From contig NZ_CP132343.1 in the NCBI RefSeq assembly GCF_040529065.1, forward strand, positions 4,526,001-4,590,000: DNA of 64,000 nt. Direction: 5' to 3'. The notes under the pieces were generated by a model, which was given only the letters and a program-made list of their open reading frames with translations, did no database searches and was not told the origin of the DNA. Below, in pieces: positions 45,507-54,658 of the stretch (positions are counted from its first letter, which is position 1; each line of letters opens with the position of its first letter). The position numbers and the translations under genes were made by a program. This DNA comes from Xanthomonas sacchari (GTDB lineage: Bacteria; Pseudomonadota; Gammaproteobacteria; Xanthomonadales; Xanthomonadaceae).

Positions 45507-47093
45507 ATGAGCCGCATGTTCCGCCGTTCCGCGACGATCTCCGCCAGCCTGGCCGCGCTGCTGGCGCTGGGCGCCTGCCAGAAACCGCCCGCGCCTGCCG
45601 CGCCCAAGGCCGCCACGCCGGCGCCCGCCGCCGACAGCGCCGGCATCGCCTGGCGCGAGGGCGACGTCGACGATGCCTTCGCCGAAGCGCGCGAACACGA
45701 CAAGCCGGTGCTGCTGTACTGGGGCGCCGCGTGGTGCCCGCCGTGCAACCGGCTCAAGGCCACGCTGTTCAAGGACCCGGCCTTCATCGCCCGCACACGC
45801 TCTTTCGTCGCGGTGCATCTGGACGGCGATTCGGAAGGCGCGCAGGCCTGGGGCGAACGCTTCGGCATCAAGGGCTATCCGACCATCATCGTGCTGCGCC
45901 CGGACCGCACCGAGATCACCCGCCTGGCCGGCGACAGCGACACCGTGCGCCTGGCCGAGGCCCTGCGCGTGGCCGCGACCCGCACCACCACCTCGGCGCA
46001 GTTGCTGCAGCAGGCGCTGACGGCGCCAGCCACGCTGAGCGCCGACGACTGGACCCTGCTCGGCGAATACGGCTGGGCCGTGGATGCGGCGCAATTGGTC
46101 AAGCCGGGTGAGGCGGCCGACGTGCTCACGCGGCTGGCCGCGGCCGCGCCGCAGCCGGCGTTGCAGCGCCGCTTTGCGCTACAGGCGCTGGCGGCGCAGG
46201 ACCCGGCCAAGACTGCCGCCGTTGACGCCAGGCGCCGCGCCGCCGATCGCGCCCTGCTGCAGGCGGTGCTGGCCGATCCGGCCGAGGTGCGCGCCAATCG
46301 CAGCACGCTGACCTATGCGGCGCGCGAGCTGGTGCAGGCCGCGGCCAGCGACGCCGCCGAGCGCACTGCGCTGTCGAACGCGCTGACCCATGCGCTGGAC
46401 CAGGTCTACGCCGACAGCAGCCTGCCGATCAGCGATCGCCTGGACACCGCCGCCGCGGACATCGCCTTGGCGCGGTTGGCGCAAGGCCAGCCGGCCGAGG
46501 CCGGCGATGGTCCGCATCCGCCGCTGCCGCCCGCGGTGGTCGCCAAAGTTCAGCAGCGCGTGCAATGGGCCGAGCAGGCCGCCAAGACCGACTACGAACG
46601 TCAGTCCACCATCAGCAGCGCCGCCGAGCTGCTCGACGCCGCCGGCGACAGCGCCGGCGCCGAACAACTGCTGCTGGCCGAGCTTCAGCGCAGCAAGACC
46701 CCGTACTACTACATGCCGGAACTGGCCAGCCTGGCCGAGGCGCGCGGCGACAAGCAGACCGCGCTGTTCTGGCTGAAGAAGGCCTACGAGAGCGCACAAG
46801 GCCCCGCCACCCGCGTGCAGTGGGGCGTGCTCTACGTCGACGGCCTGGTCCGGCTGCAGCCGGACAATGCGGCCGCGATCGAGGCGGCCGCCGGACAGGT
46901 GATTGGGGAATTGGCCGGCCAGCCGGACGGCTATCACCAGCGTACCCGGCAGCGCTTCGACACCCTGGCCAAGACCCTGCAGGCCTGGAGCAAGGGTCAT
47001 GACGGCCGCGCGGTGCTGGCGCGGCTGCAGCACAAGATGCAACAAAGCTGCGGCAGCCAGCAGGGCGACGGCTGCCAGCATTGGCTGGGGTGA
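45507..47093 (+). CDS. Thioredoxin-like lipoprotein with helical repeat tail
   Basis: A 528-residue envelope lipoprotein. The lipobox LALGAC places the lipidated Cys at about residue 24. Residues about 40-150 form a thioredoxin fold with active site AAWCPPCNRLK and cis-Pro in GYPTIIVLRP, so it probably reduces or isomerises disulfides, or delivers electrons, in the periplasm. The remaining ~370 residues are Ala-rich helices resembling tetratricopeptide-type repeats (AELLDAAGDSAGAEQLLLAE), likely a protein-binding platform. The last residues contain two Cys. It is convergent with the chemoreceptor gene. Confidence 0.88.
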   Translation: MSRMFRRSATISASLAALLALGACQKPPAPAAPKAATPAPAADSAGIAWREGDVDDAFAEAREHDKPVLLYWGAAWCPPCNRLKATLFKDPAFIARTRSFVAVHLDGDSEGAQAWGERFGIKGYPTIIVLRPDRTEITRLAGDSDTVRLAEALRVAATRTTTSAQLLQQALTAPATLSADDWTLLGEYGWAVDAAQLVKPGEAADVLTRLAAAAPQPALQRRFALQALAAQDPAKTAAVDARRRAADRALLQAVLADPAEVRANRSTLTYAARELVQAAASDAAERTALSNALTHALDQVYADSSLPISDRLDTAAADIALARLAQGQPAEAGDGPHPPLPPAVVAKVQQRVQWAEQAAKTDYERQSTISSAAELLDAAGDSAGAEQLLLAELQRSKTPYYYMPELASLAEARGDKQTALFWLKKAYESAQGPATRVQWGVLYVDGLVRLQPDNAAAIEAAAGQVIGELAGQPDGYHQRTRQRFDTLAKTLQAWSKGHDGRAVLARLQHKMQQSCGSQQGDGCQHWLG

Positions 47094-47114
47094 GGCGAGA
47101 GGCGCGTCACGCAC

Positions 47115-47165
47115 GGCGACCGTGCAACGCGCTGGCGGCGGCCTCCGGCGCGTTGCACGGTCGCC
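47115..47165. terminator. Perfect 18-bp hairpin between convergent genes
   Basis: GGCGACCGTGCAACGCGC pairs perfectly with its complement across a 15-base loop. It lies 22 bp after the thioredoxin-like lipoprotein stop and about 120 bp after the chemoreceptor stop. There is no T run, so it is either a rho-dependent/processing hairpin serving both genes or a small repeat element. Confidence 0.5.
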
Positions 47166-47288
47166 ATTCTCTGCAGATCCGGTGCGCCGCGTCGCCGCGG
47201 CGCGATTGCCACCACGCCGCACGATGAACCGTCGGCAGGCCTCGCGCAGCGGCGCACCATGGCGCGCCGTGCGCTCGACCGTTTCCGA

Positions 47289-49025
47289 TCAGGCCGCCAC
47301 GCGGACCGGCGTCGCTGCCTGAGCGGCGCCCTGGCTGCCGGGGCGGCGGCCGCTGCCGGTATGCGCGTTCAGGCCCTGCGCCTGCCCTTCCAGCGCGCGC
47401 GCGGCCTCGGCCATCTTTTCGACCAGCGACGCGTTCTGCTGCGTGGCGGTGTCCATCTGCACCACGATCTGGTTGACCTGGCCGATACCGGCGCTCTGCT
47501 CGCGGCTGGCGCCGGCGATGTCGGTCATGATGCGCTGCACCTCGCGCACCGAGCCGAGCAGTTCTTCCATGGTGGCGCCGGCGCGTGCGACCAGCGCCGA
47601 ACCGCGATCGACCTGCTCGCTGGAGCTGGCGATCAGGCCGCGCACTTCCTTGGCCGCGTCGGCGCAGCGCTGGGCCAGGCTGCGCACTTCGGTGGCGACC
47701 ACGGCGAAGCCGCGGCCCTGCTCGCCGGCACGTGCGGCTTCCACCGCCGCGTTCAGGGCGAGGATGTTGGTCTGGAAGGCGATGCCGTCGATCACGCTGA
47801 TGATGTCGGCGATCTTGCGCGAGGCGCTCTCGATGCCGGCCATGGTCTGCACCACGTCGCGCACCACCTCGCCACCGCGCTGGGCGACGTCGCTGGCGCC
47901 GTCCACCAGGCGGTTGGCGTGGCCGACGTGCTCGACGTTGCGCTGCACGGTGCCGGTGATCTCTTCCATCGAGCTGGCCGCCTCTTCCAGCGCCGCCGCC
48001 TGCTGCTCGGTGCGCCGGGCCAGATCGCTGTTGTCGTCGACCATTTCCGCGGCGGCGGTCTGCAGGGTGTGCGCGGCCTCGCCAAGCTGGCGCGCGGCAT
48101 GGATGTCCAGCAGGGCACCGACCGCGCGCAGCGGGGTGCCGTCGGCGGCGCGCTTGGTCAGGCCGCGCGCGCGGAACCAGCGGTACTCGCCGTTCTTCAG
48201 CTGCAGGCGGTATTCGATGTCGAAGCCGGTGCGGCCGGTACGGTCGTTGAGGTGCGCGGCGAATGCGTTGAGCGCGAACTGCGCGTCTTCCGGGTGCAGG
48301 CGCGAGGACCAGCTGTCGAGCACGTTGGGGAACTCGGCCTCGGAGGCGAAGCCCAGCAGCGCGCGGAACTGCGGCGACCACCAGAACTCGTTGGACGGAT
48401 TGATCGGGTCGCCGGCGATCACGCTCATGTCCCACAGGCCGTCGTTGAGCATCTGCTGGCCCAGCTCGAAGCGCGTCAGCACGATGTCCAGGAACGCCTC
48501 GCGTTCGCGCCGTTCGGTGATGTCGGTGAGCGCGCCGGCCACGCGCAAGGGCGTGCCCTGGGCATCGCGCTGGGTGGTGCCGATCGCGCGGAACCAGCGG
48601 TACTGGCCGTTCTTCAGCTGCAGGCGGTAGTCCACGTCGTACGGGGTCTGGCCGCTGCGGTCGCCCAGGTGCGCGGCGAACGCGTCCAGCGTGGCCTGCT
48701 TGTCCTCCGGGTGCAGGCGCGAGGCCCAACTGTCGAGCACGTTGGGGAAGTCCAGCTCGGAGGAGAAGCCCAGCATCGCGCGGAACTGCGAGGACCACCA
48801 GAATTCGTTGGCGGGGTTGATCGGATCGCCGGCGATCACGCTCATCTCCCACAGGCCGTCGGTGGTTGCCTTGGTGACCAGATCGAAACGGACGCGCATC
48901 TCGTCCAGATTGGCGAGGGCGCTGTCGGCCTGCGCACGGGTGCGGTCGCGCTCGGCCTCGGCCTCACGCAGGCGCTCGGTCAGTGCCTGCAGCTTCGCCG
49001 CGTCTTGCTTGCTCTTGCCCCACAT
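47289..49025 (-). CDS. Soluble methyl-accepting chemotaxis protein with two PAS domains
   Basis: A 578-residue receptor without any membrane segment, hence cytoplasmic. Start [11 protein letters not shown] at 49025. A short coiled coil (10-45) leads to two PAS domains (about 50-165 and 175-290) that share about three quarters of their residues, for example [10 protein letters not shown] and NEFWW in both. A signalling hairpin of about 260 residues follows with the conserved tip [20 protein letters not shown]. There is no HAMP domain. Such PAS receptors often sense redox state or oxygen through FAD or haem. Its location beside the cytochrome oxidase genes fits energy taxis, by inference only. 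A possible flagellar sigma-28 promoter precedes it. Confidence 0.92.
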   Translation of the reverse strand: MWGKSKQDAAKLQALTERLREAEAERDRTRAQADSALANLDEMRVRFDLVTKATTDGLWEMSVIAGDPINPANEFWWSSQFRAMLGFSSELDFPNVLDSWASRLHPEDKQATLDAFAAHLGDRSGQTPYDVDYRLQLKNGQYRWFRAIGTTQRDAQGTPLRVAGALTDITERREREAFLDIVLTRFELGQQMLNDGLWDMSVIAGDPINPSNEFWWSPQFRALLGFASEAEFPNVLDSWSSRLHPEDAQFALNAFAAHLNDRTGRTGFDIEYRLQLKNGEYRWFRARGLTKRAADGTPLRAVGALLDIHAARQLGEAAHTLQTAAAEMVDDNSDLARRTEQQAAALEEAASSMEEITGTVQRNVEHVGHANRLVDGASDVAQRGGEVVRDVVQTMAGIESASRKIADIISVIDGIAFQTNILALNAAVEAARAGEQGRGFAVVATEVRSLAQRCADAAKEVRGLIASSSEQVDRGSALVARAGATMEELLGSVREVQRIMTDIAGASREQSAGIGQVNQIVVQMDTATQQNASLVEKMAEAARALEGQAQGLNAHTGSGRRPGSQGAAQAATPVRVAA

Positions 49026-49065
49026 GAATGTCTCCGCGGCTTTGCCGATTTTGGTCGTTCGTTCG

Positions 49066-49092
49066 GTAGCGACCGCGGCCGGCAACACTTGA
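49066..49092 (-). promoter_or_regulatory. Possible sigma-28 (FliA) promoter of the chemoreceptor
   Basis: On the minus strand TCAAGTGT, exactly 11 bases, then GTCGCTAC, compared with the FliA consensus TAAAGTTT-N11-GCCGATAA (about 11 of 16 positions). It lies about 40 bases upstream of the receptor ATG. Confidence 0.35.
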
Positions 49093-49112
49093 GCGGAAAA
49101 TGAACGAGCCGT

Positions 49113-50006
49113 TCAGGCAATCCAGTGGTCGATCAGCAGGAACGCGAACAGCGCCATCAGGTACACGATGGAGTAGCCGAACATGCGCATCGAGAACATC
49201 TCGTCGGGCGGGTCGAGCATGCGCCAGGCGTACCAGAGGAACACCGCGTCCAGCACCAGGGTGCCGCCGAGGTAGAACACCCCGCTCATGCCCACCGCCA
49301 CCGGCAGCAGCGTCACCACCACCAGCAGCACCGTGTACACCAGGATCTGCCGGCGGGTATGCGCCACGCCGTGGGTGACCGGCAGCATCGGGATCGAGGC
49401 CTTGGCATAGTCGGCGCGGCGGAAGATCGCCAGCGCCCAGAAATGCGGCGGCGTCCACACGAAGATGATCAGCACCAGCAGCGAGGCATAGGCCCAGTCC
49501 CACTGGCCCTGCATGCCGGTGATCGCGGCCCAGCCCAGCAACGGCGGCGCCGCACCAGCCAGGCCGCCGATGACGATGTTCTGCGGGGTGGTGCGCTTGA
49601 GGAACACCGTGTAGATCACCGCATAGCCGATCAACGAGGCGAAGGTCAGCACCGCGGTGATCCAGTTGACCCACACCACCAGCACGGTCATCGACATCGC
49701 GGTCAGCAGCGCCGCGAACAGCAGCACCTGCCAAGGCAACACCTTGCCCACCACCAGCGGGCGCCAGGAGGTGCGCGCCATCTGCGCGTCGATGCGCGCG
49801 TCCAGCAACTGGTTGATCGCCGCCGCCGCCGAGGCCGCCAGCCAGATGCCGAAGAAGCCGAGCAGGCCGGTGCGCACCTGCGCCCAGGTCGGCACGCCCG
49901 GGATCGCCAGGCACATGCCGACCAGGGCGGTGAACACGATCAGCGCCACCACCTTGGGCTTGGTCAGGTCCCAGTAGTCGCGCCAGTGGACGCGGTGCGC
50001 GCTCAT
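49113..50006 (-). CDS. ctaB: Protohaem IX farnesyltransferase (haem O synthase)
   Basis: Integral membrane prenyltransferase of 297 residues that attaches a farnesyl group to haem B, the first step to haem A for the aa3 oxidase. Signature Asp-rich motif [19 protein letters not shown] and the second one [15 protein letters not shown] are intact, with about nine helices. Its ATG overlaps the ctaA stop (ATGA), so both haem A enzymes are made together. It is followed by the chemoreceptor gene 87 bp downstream. Confidence 0.96.
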   Translation of the reverse strand: MSAHRVHWRDYWDLTKPKVVALIVFTALVGMCLAIPGVPTWAQVRTGLLGFFGIWLAASAAAAINQLLDARIDAQMARTSWRPLVVGKVLPWQVLLFAALLTAMSMTVLVVWVNWITAVLTFASLIGYAVIYTVFLKRTTPQNIVIGGLAGAAPPLLGWAAITGMQGQWDWAYASLLVLIIFVWTPPHFWALAIFRRADYAKASIPMLPVTHGVAHTRRQILVYTVLLVVVTLLPVAVGMSGVFYLGGTLVLDAVFLWYAWRMLDPPDEMFSMRMFGYSIVYLMALFAFLLIDHWIA

Positions 50007-51166
50007 TGCGGCGCCCGCAAGCGCGCCAGCAACGACACCAGCACGAACAGCAGCGCCACCGCGCCGGCGTTGTGCAGCACCGCCACCGGCAAGGGCAGCG
50101 CCAGCTTGACGTTGAGAATGCCGAGGCACACCTGCGCGACCAGCAGCAGCGCCAGCGCCGCCGCCCAGCCGCGCATGCCCGGCGTGCGGCTCAGGCGCCA
50201 GCTCAGCCACAGCAGGTAGGCCGCCACCACCGTCGCCATCATCCGGTGCGCCATCTGGATGGCGATGCGCGCCGCGCCGTCGAGCACGCCGCCTTCGTAG
50301 TCCACGCCGATGCCGCGCCACAGGGTGAAGCCCTCGCGGAAATCGTGCGGCGGCCACCACTGGCTGACGCAGCGCGGGAAGTTGTCGGCCGACCAGCTGC
50401 CGCCGCCGCAGGCCAGCGCCGCGTAGTTGGCGCTGACCCAGCCACCCAGTGCGATCTGCAGCACCAGCACCGCCACGCCCAGGCGCAGCAGCCACTTCAG
50501 GCGCGGCGCATCGGCGAGGGTGATCGGCAGGTGGGTGGCGCGCCAGGCCATCCACACCAGCAGCGAGAACATCAGCAGGCCGCCCAGCAGGTGCCCCATC
50601 ACCACGATCGGCTTGAGCAGCAGGGTCACCGTCCACATGCCCAGCAGGGCCTGGAAGATCACCACCGACAGGGTCAGCACCGCCGCGCGGGCTAGGTCGT
50701 CGTTGGACCAGCGCAGCGCCGCCAGCAGCAGGATCGCCTCGCCACCGACCGCCAGCAGCATCGCCAGCCCCGGCCAGCCGGACATGTACAGCGGGATCGA
50801 CAGCGCCACCAGCGCCGCCGCCGTGACGATCTGGGCGATGCCGAGCCGGCGCCGCCGCGCCGCCAGCAGCGACAGCACCAGCACCTCCACGCCCAGCGCA
50901 CCGGCCAGGAAGCGGTGGATCTGCTCGCGCCAGGCCTTGTGCGTCTCCAGCGGCCGGATCTTGCTGGCGGCGTGGGTATCGGCTTCGGCGCTGGTCTGCG
51001 GCCAGGTGATGCGCCCGTAGCAGGTCGGCCAGTCCGGGCAGCTCATGCCGGCATCGGACAGGCGCACGAACGAGCCGAACATGATGGTGCTGGCGGTGAA
51101 CAGCGCCGCCAGCCAGGCCATGCGGTGGAAATGCCGGAACAGCGCCGGGCGCGCGAACAGGGTCAT
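50003..51166 (-). CDS. ctaA: Haem A synthase
   Basis: A 387-residue inner-membrane monooxygenase (Cox15 type) that oxidises haem O to haem A. Eight hydrophobic helices, with conserved haem-ligand His residues in [26 protein letters not shown]-like and VVMGHLLGG segments and [11 protein letters not shown] near the C-terminal half. [20 protein letters not shown] is the family N-terminal signature. It follows the Sco-like gene by 10 bp and overlaps ctaB. Confidence 0.96.
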   Translation of the reverse strand: MTLFARPALFRHFHRMAWLAALFTASTIMFGSFVRLSDAGMSCPDWPTCYGRITWPQTSAEADTHAASKIRPLETHKAWREQIHRFLAGALGVEVLVLSLLAARRRRLGIAQIVTAAALVALSIPLYMSGWPGLAMLLAVGGEAILLLAALRWSNDDLARAAVLTLSVVIFQALLGMWTVTLLLKPIVVMGHLLGGLLMFSLLVWMAWRATHLPITLADAPRLKWLLRLGVAVLVLQIALGGWVSANYAALACGGGSWSADNFPRCVSQWWPPHDFREGFTLWRGIGVDYEGGVLDGAARIAIQMAHRMMATVVAAYLLWLSWRLSRTPGMRGWAAALALLLVAQVCLGILNVKLALPLPVAVLHNAGAVALLFVLVSLLARLRAPQ

Positions 51167-51176
51167 AGGGAGCGGC

Positions 51177-51752
51177 TCACAGGAGTTTCAGCAGCTTCGC
51201 CAGGTCCGCACGCAGCCCGGCCGGGTCGAACCCGGGGGCATAGCGCAGCACCACGAAACCGTTCGGATCGATGACGTAGACCGGCACGCCGGCCGCATCG
51301 CGCACCCGCGGCAGCGCCGCCAGCAGCGCCGGGTCCGGGCGCAGCGCCTGCACCTCCGGCAAGGCCCGAGCGGCGGCCGGCGGCGTGCCGATCCACAGGA
51401 TCTGCACGTGGTCGGCGTCGTGGCCGAACAGTTGCCAGACCTTGTCCAGGTCGCGCGCCAGCGCCTCGCAGGCACTGCCACAGTCGGCCGGCGGCGCCAA
51501 CGCGATGCGCCACAGCCGCCGCTGCGGCTCCCAGGCGTAGAGGCGGCCATCGGCCAGCCGCGGCTGCAGCGCACGCAGGTCGGCCGGCGGCTGCAGCAGT
51601 TCGCCGTGGTTGCGGCTGGCGGCCGGTTGCCAGCCGGAAAAGCGCAACGCGCCGGCGACCAGCATCGAGCCGAAGAACAGGACGAACAACACGATCAGCG
51701 GCCAACGGCCGCGTGCGGCCGCCGGGCGCGGGGCCGGGGTAGGAGCATTCAT
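51177..51752 (-). CDS. Sco-like/thioredoxin-fold oxidase assembly protein
   Basis: A 191-residue protein with one N-terminal membrane anchor (about residues 17-37, WPLIVLFVLFFGSMLVAG) and a periplasmic domain. The Cys pair in APPADCGSACEAL (CxxxC, as in Sco proteins) and the end VPVYVIDPNGFVVLRYAPGF resemble the thioredoxin-like fold used to deliver copper to the CuA site. It is more divergent than true SenC proteins. Gene position between surf1 and ctaA is the usual one for this oxidase-cluster protein. Confidence 0.75.
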   Translation of the reverse strand: MNAPTPAPRPAAARGRWPLIVLFVLFFGSMLVAGALRFSGWQPAASRNHGELLQPPADLRALQPRLADGRLYAWEPQRRLWRIALAPPADCGSACEALARDLDKVWQLFGHDADHVQILWIGTPPAAARALPEVQALRPDPALLAALPRVRDAAGVPVYVIDPNGFVVLRYAPGFDPAGLRADLAKLLKLL

Positions 51753-51779
51753 GCCGGGGATTTTCTCATGCGCGCGCGC

Positions 51780-52538
51780 TCAGCGCCCGCCCCGCCCCCT
51801 GCGCGCGCGCCAGCTGAGCAGCGCCGCGGTGACCAGCACCGCCAGCGCCAGGCCGAACCATTGCACCGCGTAACCCAAGTGGCGCTCGGGCGGCAGCGTG
51901 TTCGGCAGCAGGTCCAGGTCGCGCGGATAGCCCAGCGGCAGGGCCGGATCCAGACGCAGGACCTGCGACAAAATGTCGCGGCGGCCGAGTGCCTCGCCGA
52001 TCGCTCCCGACTCGATGCGCATCGCCAGCCAGCGCTGCGGTGACGGCGCCGCGACCAGCGCCGGGCCCAGGGTCAATCCATGCGACGGTGGCGGCCCGAG
52101 CAGGCCGACCAATGTGTAGCGGCCCTGCAACGGTGCCGGCTCCGGCAGCGCGCGGTCGGCCGGCAGCGGCAACCAGCCCAGTTCCACCAGCAGCGGCGCC
52201 GCCGCGCCGTCGGCCAGGAACGGCTGGTACACCTTTACCCCGCTGCGGCCCTGCCGCAGCTGGTTGTCGAGCAGGATCTGCCCGGGCAGAAAGCGACCAG
52301 CGCCATGCACCCAGCGCAGTTGTCCCGGCGGCGTCGCACGCAGCGCATCGGCCAGCGTCTGCGGACGATCGCGCACATGCGCCGCTTGCGCCAACAGCGC
52401 CTGCTTCTCGTGCATGCGTTGCAGTTGCCAGCGGCCGAGCATGCAAAAGCACACCGCCACCGCCAGCGCGACGCTCCAGCCCAGCCACAGCGGCATGCGA
52501 CGGCGCGCGCCCACGCGCGAGGCAGCGACGAGGGTCAT
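51780..52538 (-). CDS. SURF1 family cytochrome oxidase assembly protein
   Basis: A 252-residue protein with one helix at each end (about 17-35 and 225-243) and a periplasmic domain, the standard SURF1 topology. Family patterns are LGRWQLQRMHEKQALL, ILLDNQLRQGRSGVKVYQP, LVELGWLPLP and the C-terminal LGYAVQWFGLAL. It assists haem A insertion into subunit I. It begins 30 bp from a divergent small gene and is followed closely by the Sco-like gene. Confidence 0.94.
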   Translation of the reverse strand: MTLVAASRVGARRRMPLWLGWSVALAVAVCFCMLGRWQLQRMHEKQALLAQAAHVRDRPQTLADALRATPPGQLRWVHGAGRFLPGQILLDNQLRQGRSGVKVYQPFLADGAAAPLLVELGWLPLPADRALPEPAPLQGRYTLVGLLGPPPSHGLTLGPALVAAPSPQRWLAMRIESGAIGEALGRRDILSQVLRLDPALPLGYPRDLDLLPNTLPPERHLGYAVQWFGLALAVLVTAALLSWRARRGRGGR

Positions 52539-52568
52539 AATGCGGACACACCATGCGCCGAGACGCCC

Positions 52569-52787
52569 ATGAACGACTCGCTGAAGACTTTGCTGATCGT
52601 CGCGTTCCTGCTGCTCATCCTGTGGAACCTGGGCGCCGGCCTGTACTACCTGTTGGTGGACCGCGGCCAGAGCAAGCGCACGGTGAACGCGTTGACCTGG
52701 CGCATCGGCCTATCGGTGTGCCTGATCCTGCTGGTGATCCTGGGCATCTATACGGGAGTGATCAAGCCTCATGGACTTGGGCGGTAG
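52569..52787 (+). CDS. Twin transmembrane protein (DUF2909)
   Basis: A 72-residue protein with two hydrophobic helices (TLLIVAFLLLILWNLGAGLYY and IGLSVCLILLVILGIYTGV) separated by a short basic loop. This small family is found within cytochrome c oxidase clusters and is thought to help assembly. Unlike the surrounding oxidase genes it is on the plus strand, 30 bp divergent from surf1, so both share one promoter region. Confidence 0.85.
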   Translation: MNDSLKTLLIVAFLLLILWNLGAGLYYLLVDRGQSKRTVNALTWRIGLSVCLILLVILGIYTGVIKPHGLGR

Positions 52788-52798
52788 GCATTGCTGCC

Positions 52799-52826
52799 GG
52801 GATTCGGGATTCGGGATTCGGGATTC
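52799..52826. repeat. Heptamer array, 4 x GGGATTC
   Basis: Four perfect copies just after the DUF2909 stop. Inverted degenerate units (GAATCCCC, CAATCCC) occur at 53006-53035, so the DUF2909-coxC gap is framed by them. Related units form the end of tsaD. Confidence 0.8.
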
Positions 52827-52901
52827 GATAGCAGCATGCCGTTCGCACCGGCACTTTGCACGCGGGCGATCCAGTCAAAGCACCTACGACATGGATTCCC
52901 C

Positions 52902-52963
52902 GTAGGAGCGGCTTCAGCCGCGACGCCTTACCGGTAAAGCATCGCGGCTGAAGCCGCTCCTAC
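52902..52963. repeat. REP-like palindrome
   Basis: GTAGGAGCGGCTTCAGCCGC stem with exact complement, loop of about 20 bases containing TTACCGGTAA. It lies between convergent DUF2909 and coxC genes and may end both transcripts. Confidence 0.9.
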
Positions 52964-53038
52964 AACACACCGCCGCCAGGGACGCCGGCACGCGCGGGAA
53001 CCCACGAATCCCCAATCCCAACTCCCCAATCCCCGCAG

Positions 53039-53920
53039 TCAAAGCACATAGACGAACAGGAACAGCGCCAGCCACACCACGTCGACGAAATGCCAGTACC
53101 ACGCCGCCGCTTCGAAGGCGAAGTGGTTGTCGCGGCTGAAGTGGCCGCGGCTGATCCGCAGCAGCATCACCAGCAGCATGATCGTGCCCAGCAGCACGTG
53201 CGCGCCGTGGAAGCCGGTGAGCATGAAGAACGTGGAGCCGTAGATGCCCGAGCCCAGGGTCAGGTTGAGCTCCTTGTAGGCGTGCATGTACTCCTCGGCC
53301 TGGAAGTACAGGAAGGTGCAGCCCAGCGCCACGGTCAGCGCCTGGAACACCATCAGCCGGGTGCGCTGGCCGGCCTTGAGCGCGTGGTGGGCGATGGTCA
53401 GGGTCACGCCGGAGCTGAGCAGGATCAGCGTGTTGATCAGCGGCAGACCCCAGGCCGGGATGGTCTGGAACTGGCCGCCGATGCCGCCCGGGCCGTTGGT
53501 CGGCCAGGCGGCGGAGTAGCCGTCCCACAGCAGCGCGTTGGTCATCACCCCGTCGCCCTCGCCGCCCAGCCACGGCAGGATGAAGGTGCGGGTGTAGAAC
53601 AGCGCGCCGAAGAAGGCGCCGAAGAACATCACCTCGGAGAAGATGAACCACACCATGCCCATGCGGAACGACACGTCGACCTGGCGGTTGTAGTGCCCGG
53701 CGATCGATTCGCGGATCACGTCGCCGAACCACATGAACAGCGTCGCCACCAGCATCGCGATGCCGGTGAAGAAGGTCCACTTGCCCCAGGACGCGTCGTT
53801 GAGCCAACTGGCCACGCCGATCATGGTCACGAACATCGCGATCGAGCCGATGAACGGCCAGCGGCTCTGGCTGGGCACGTAGTAGGCGTTGGCGGTGGCG
53901 TCGGTGCTGGGCTGGGCCAT
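53039..53920 (-). CDS. coxC: Cytochrome c oxidase subunit III
   Basis: A 293-residue seven-helix subunit of the aa3 oxidase. Start MAQPSTDATANAYY at 53920 (a second ATG nine bases upstream is possible). Conserved stretches include MVWFIFSEVMFFGAFFGALFY, with the Glu typical for subunit III, and LTGFHGAHVLLGTIMLL and AWYWHFVDVVWLALF. It comes after cox11 with a gap of about 20 bp. Confidence 0.97.
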   Translation of the reverse strand: MAQPSTDATANAYYVPSQSRWPFIGSIAMFVTMIGVASWLNDASWGKWTFFTGIAMLVATLFMWFGDVIRESIAGHYNRQVDVSFRMGMVWFIFSEVMFFGAFFGALFYTRTFILPWLGGEGDGVMTNALLWDGYSAAWPTNGPGGIGGQFQTIPAWGLPLINTLILLSSGVTLTIAHHALKAGQRTRLMVFQALTVALGCTFLYFQAEEYMHAYKELNLTLGSGIYGSTFFMLTGFHGAHVLLGTIMLLVMLLRISRGHFSRDNHFAFEAAAWYWHFVDVVWLALFLFVYVL

Positions 53921-53939
53921 GGCAGGCATTCCGGTCGGG

Positions 53940-54530
53940 TCAGGGAGCCGCGCGCGCGGAACCGGCCAGTTTCGGCGATCCCAGTTCCGCGCTCAGCGCA
54001 TCGTTCTTGTAGAAGGTGTAGGACAGGGTGATGGTGCTGATGTCGCTGGGCAGGTTGGGGTCGACGATGAAGCGCACCGGCATGTCGCGTTTCTCGCCGG
54101 CCTGCAGGGTCTGCGCGGTGAAGCAGAAGCACTCGGTCTTGGTGAAGTAGCCCGAAGCGCGCGCCGGCGCCACCGAGGGCACCGCACTGCCGACGATGGC
54201 ATGCGCGCCGTCGTTGTGCGCGTAGTACAGCGCCTCGTTGAGTTCGCCCGGCACCACCTGCATGGTCAGTTGCTCCGGATGGAACGACCACGGCAGCTTG
54301 GAATTCACCCCACCATCGAACTGCACCGTGACCGTGCGCTTGCCCGCCAGCGGTTTGCCGGCCTGCGGCCCTTCGCCTGGGCCGCGTTCCAGGCGCACGC
54401 CGAACACCTTCTCGCAGGCGATGCGGTACAGCGGCACCAGCGAGAACGTCAGCAGAAACACCGCCAGCGCCACGCCGACCAGCTTGAACAGCCCGGCGCT
54501 GCTGTGCACCTGCGGCGCCGGCGCGTTCAT
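53940..54530 (-). CDS. ctaG: Cytochrome c oxidase assembly protein Cox11/CtaG
   Basis: Copper chaperone (196 residues) that helps form the CuB centre of subunit I. One N-terminal membrane helix (about 14-33) is followed by the periplasmic immunoglobulin-like domain. The copper-binding Cys pair is in [14 protein letters not shown], and [13 protein letters not shown] holds the third conserved Cys just after the helix. Its ATG overlaps the stop of the 43-residue protein upstream (ATGA). Confidence 0.96.
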   Translation of the reverse strand: MNAPAPQVHSSAGLFKLVGVALAVFLLTFSLVPLYRIACEKVFGVRLERGPGEGPQAGKPLAGKRTVTVQFDGGVNSKLPWSFHPEQLTMQVVPGELNEALYYAHNDGAHAIVGSAVPSVAPARASGYFTKTECFCFTAQTLQAGEKRDMPVRFIVDPNLPSDISTITLSYTFYKNDALSAELGSPKLAGSARAAP

Positions 54531-54658
54531 CGGCCCAGCACCCCCGACAGGATGAAGCCGACGTAGATCGCCAGCGCCACCGCGCCGACCACCAGCGCGG
54601 TGCGCGCCGCACGCTTGCGGCGCAGGACCAGGTCGTCGAGCGGCGGTTGCGCGGTCAT
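54527..54658 (-). CDS. Cytochrome oxidase small assembly protein (43 aa)
   Basis: A 43-residue single-helix protein: charged start with [11 protein letters not shown], then hydrophobic [20 protein letters not shown]. It shares one base with the coxA stop (TGATG) and four with the ctaG start. Such short proteins are a constant but often unannotated part of proteobacterial oxidase clusters. The double overlap supports that it is a true gene. Confidence 0.85.
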   Translation of the reverse strand: MTAQPPLDDLVLRRKRAARTALVVGAVALAIYVGFILSGVLGR

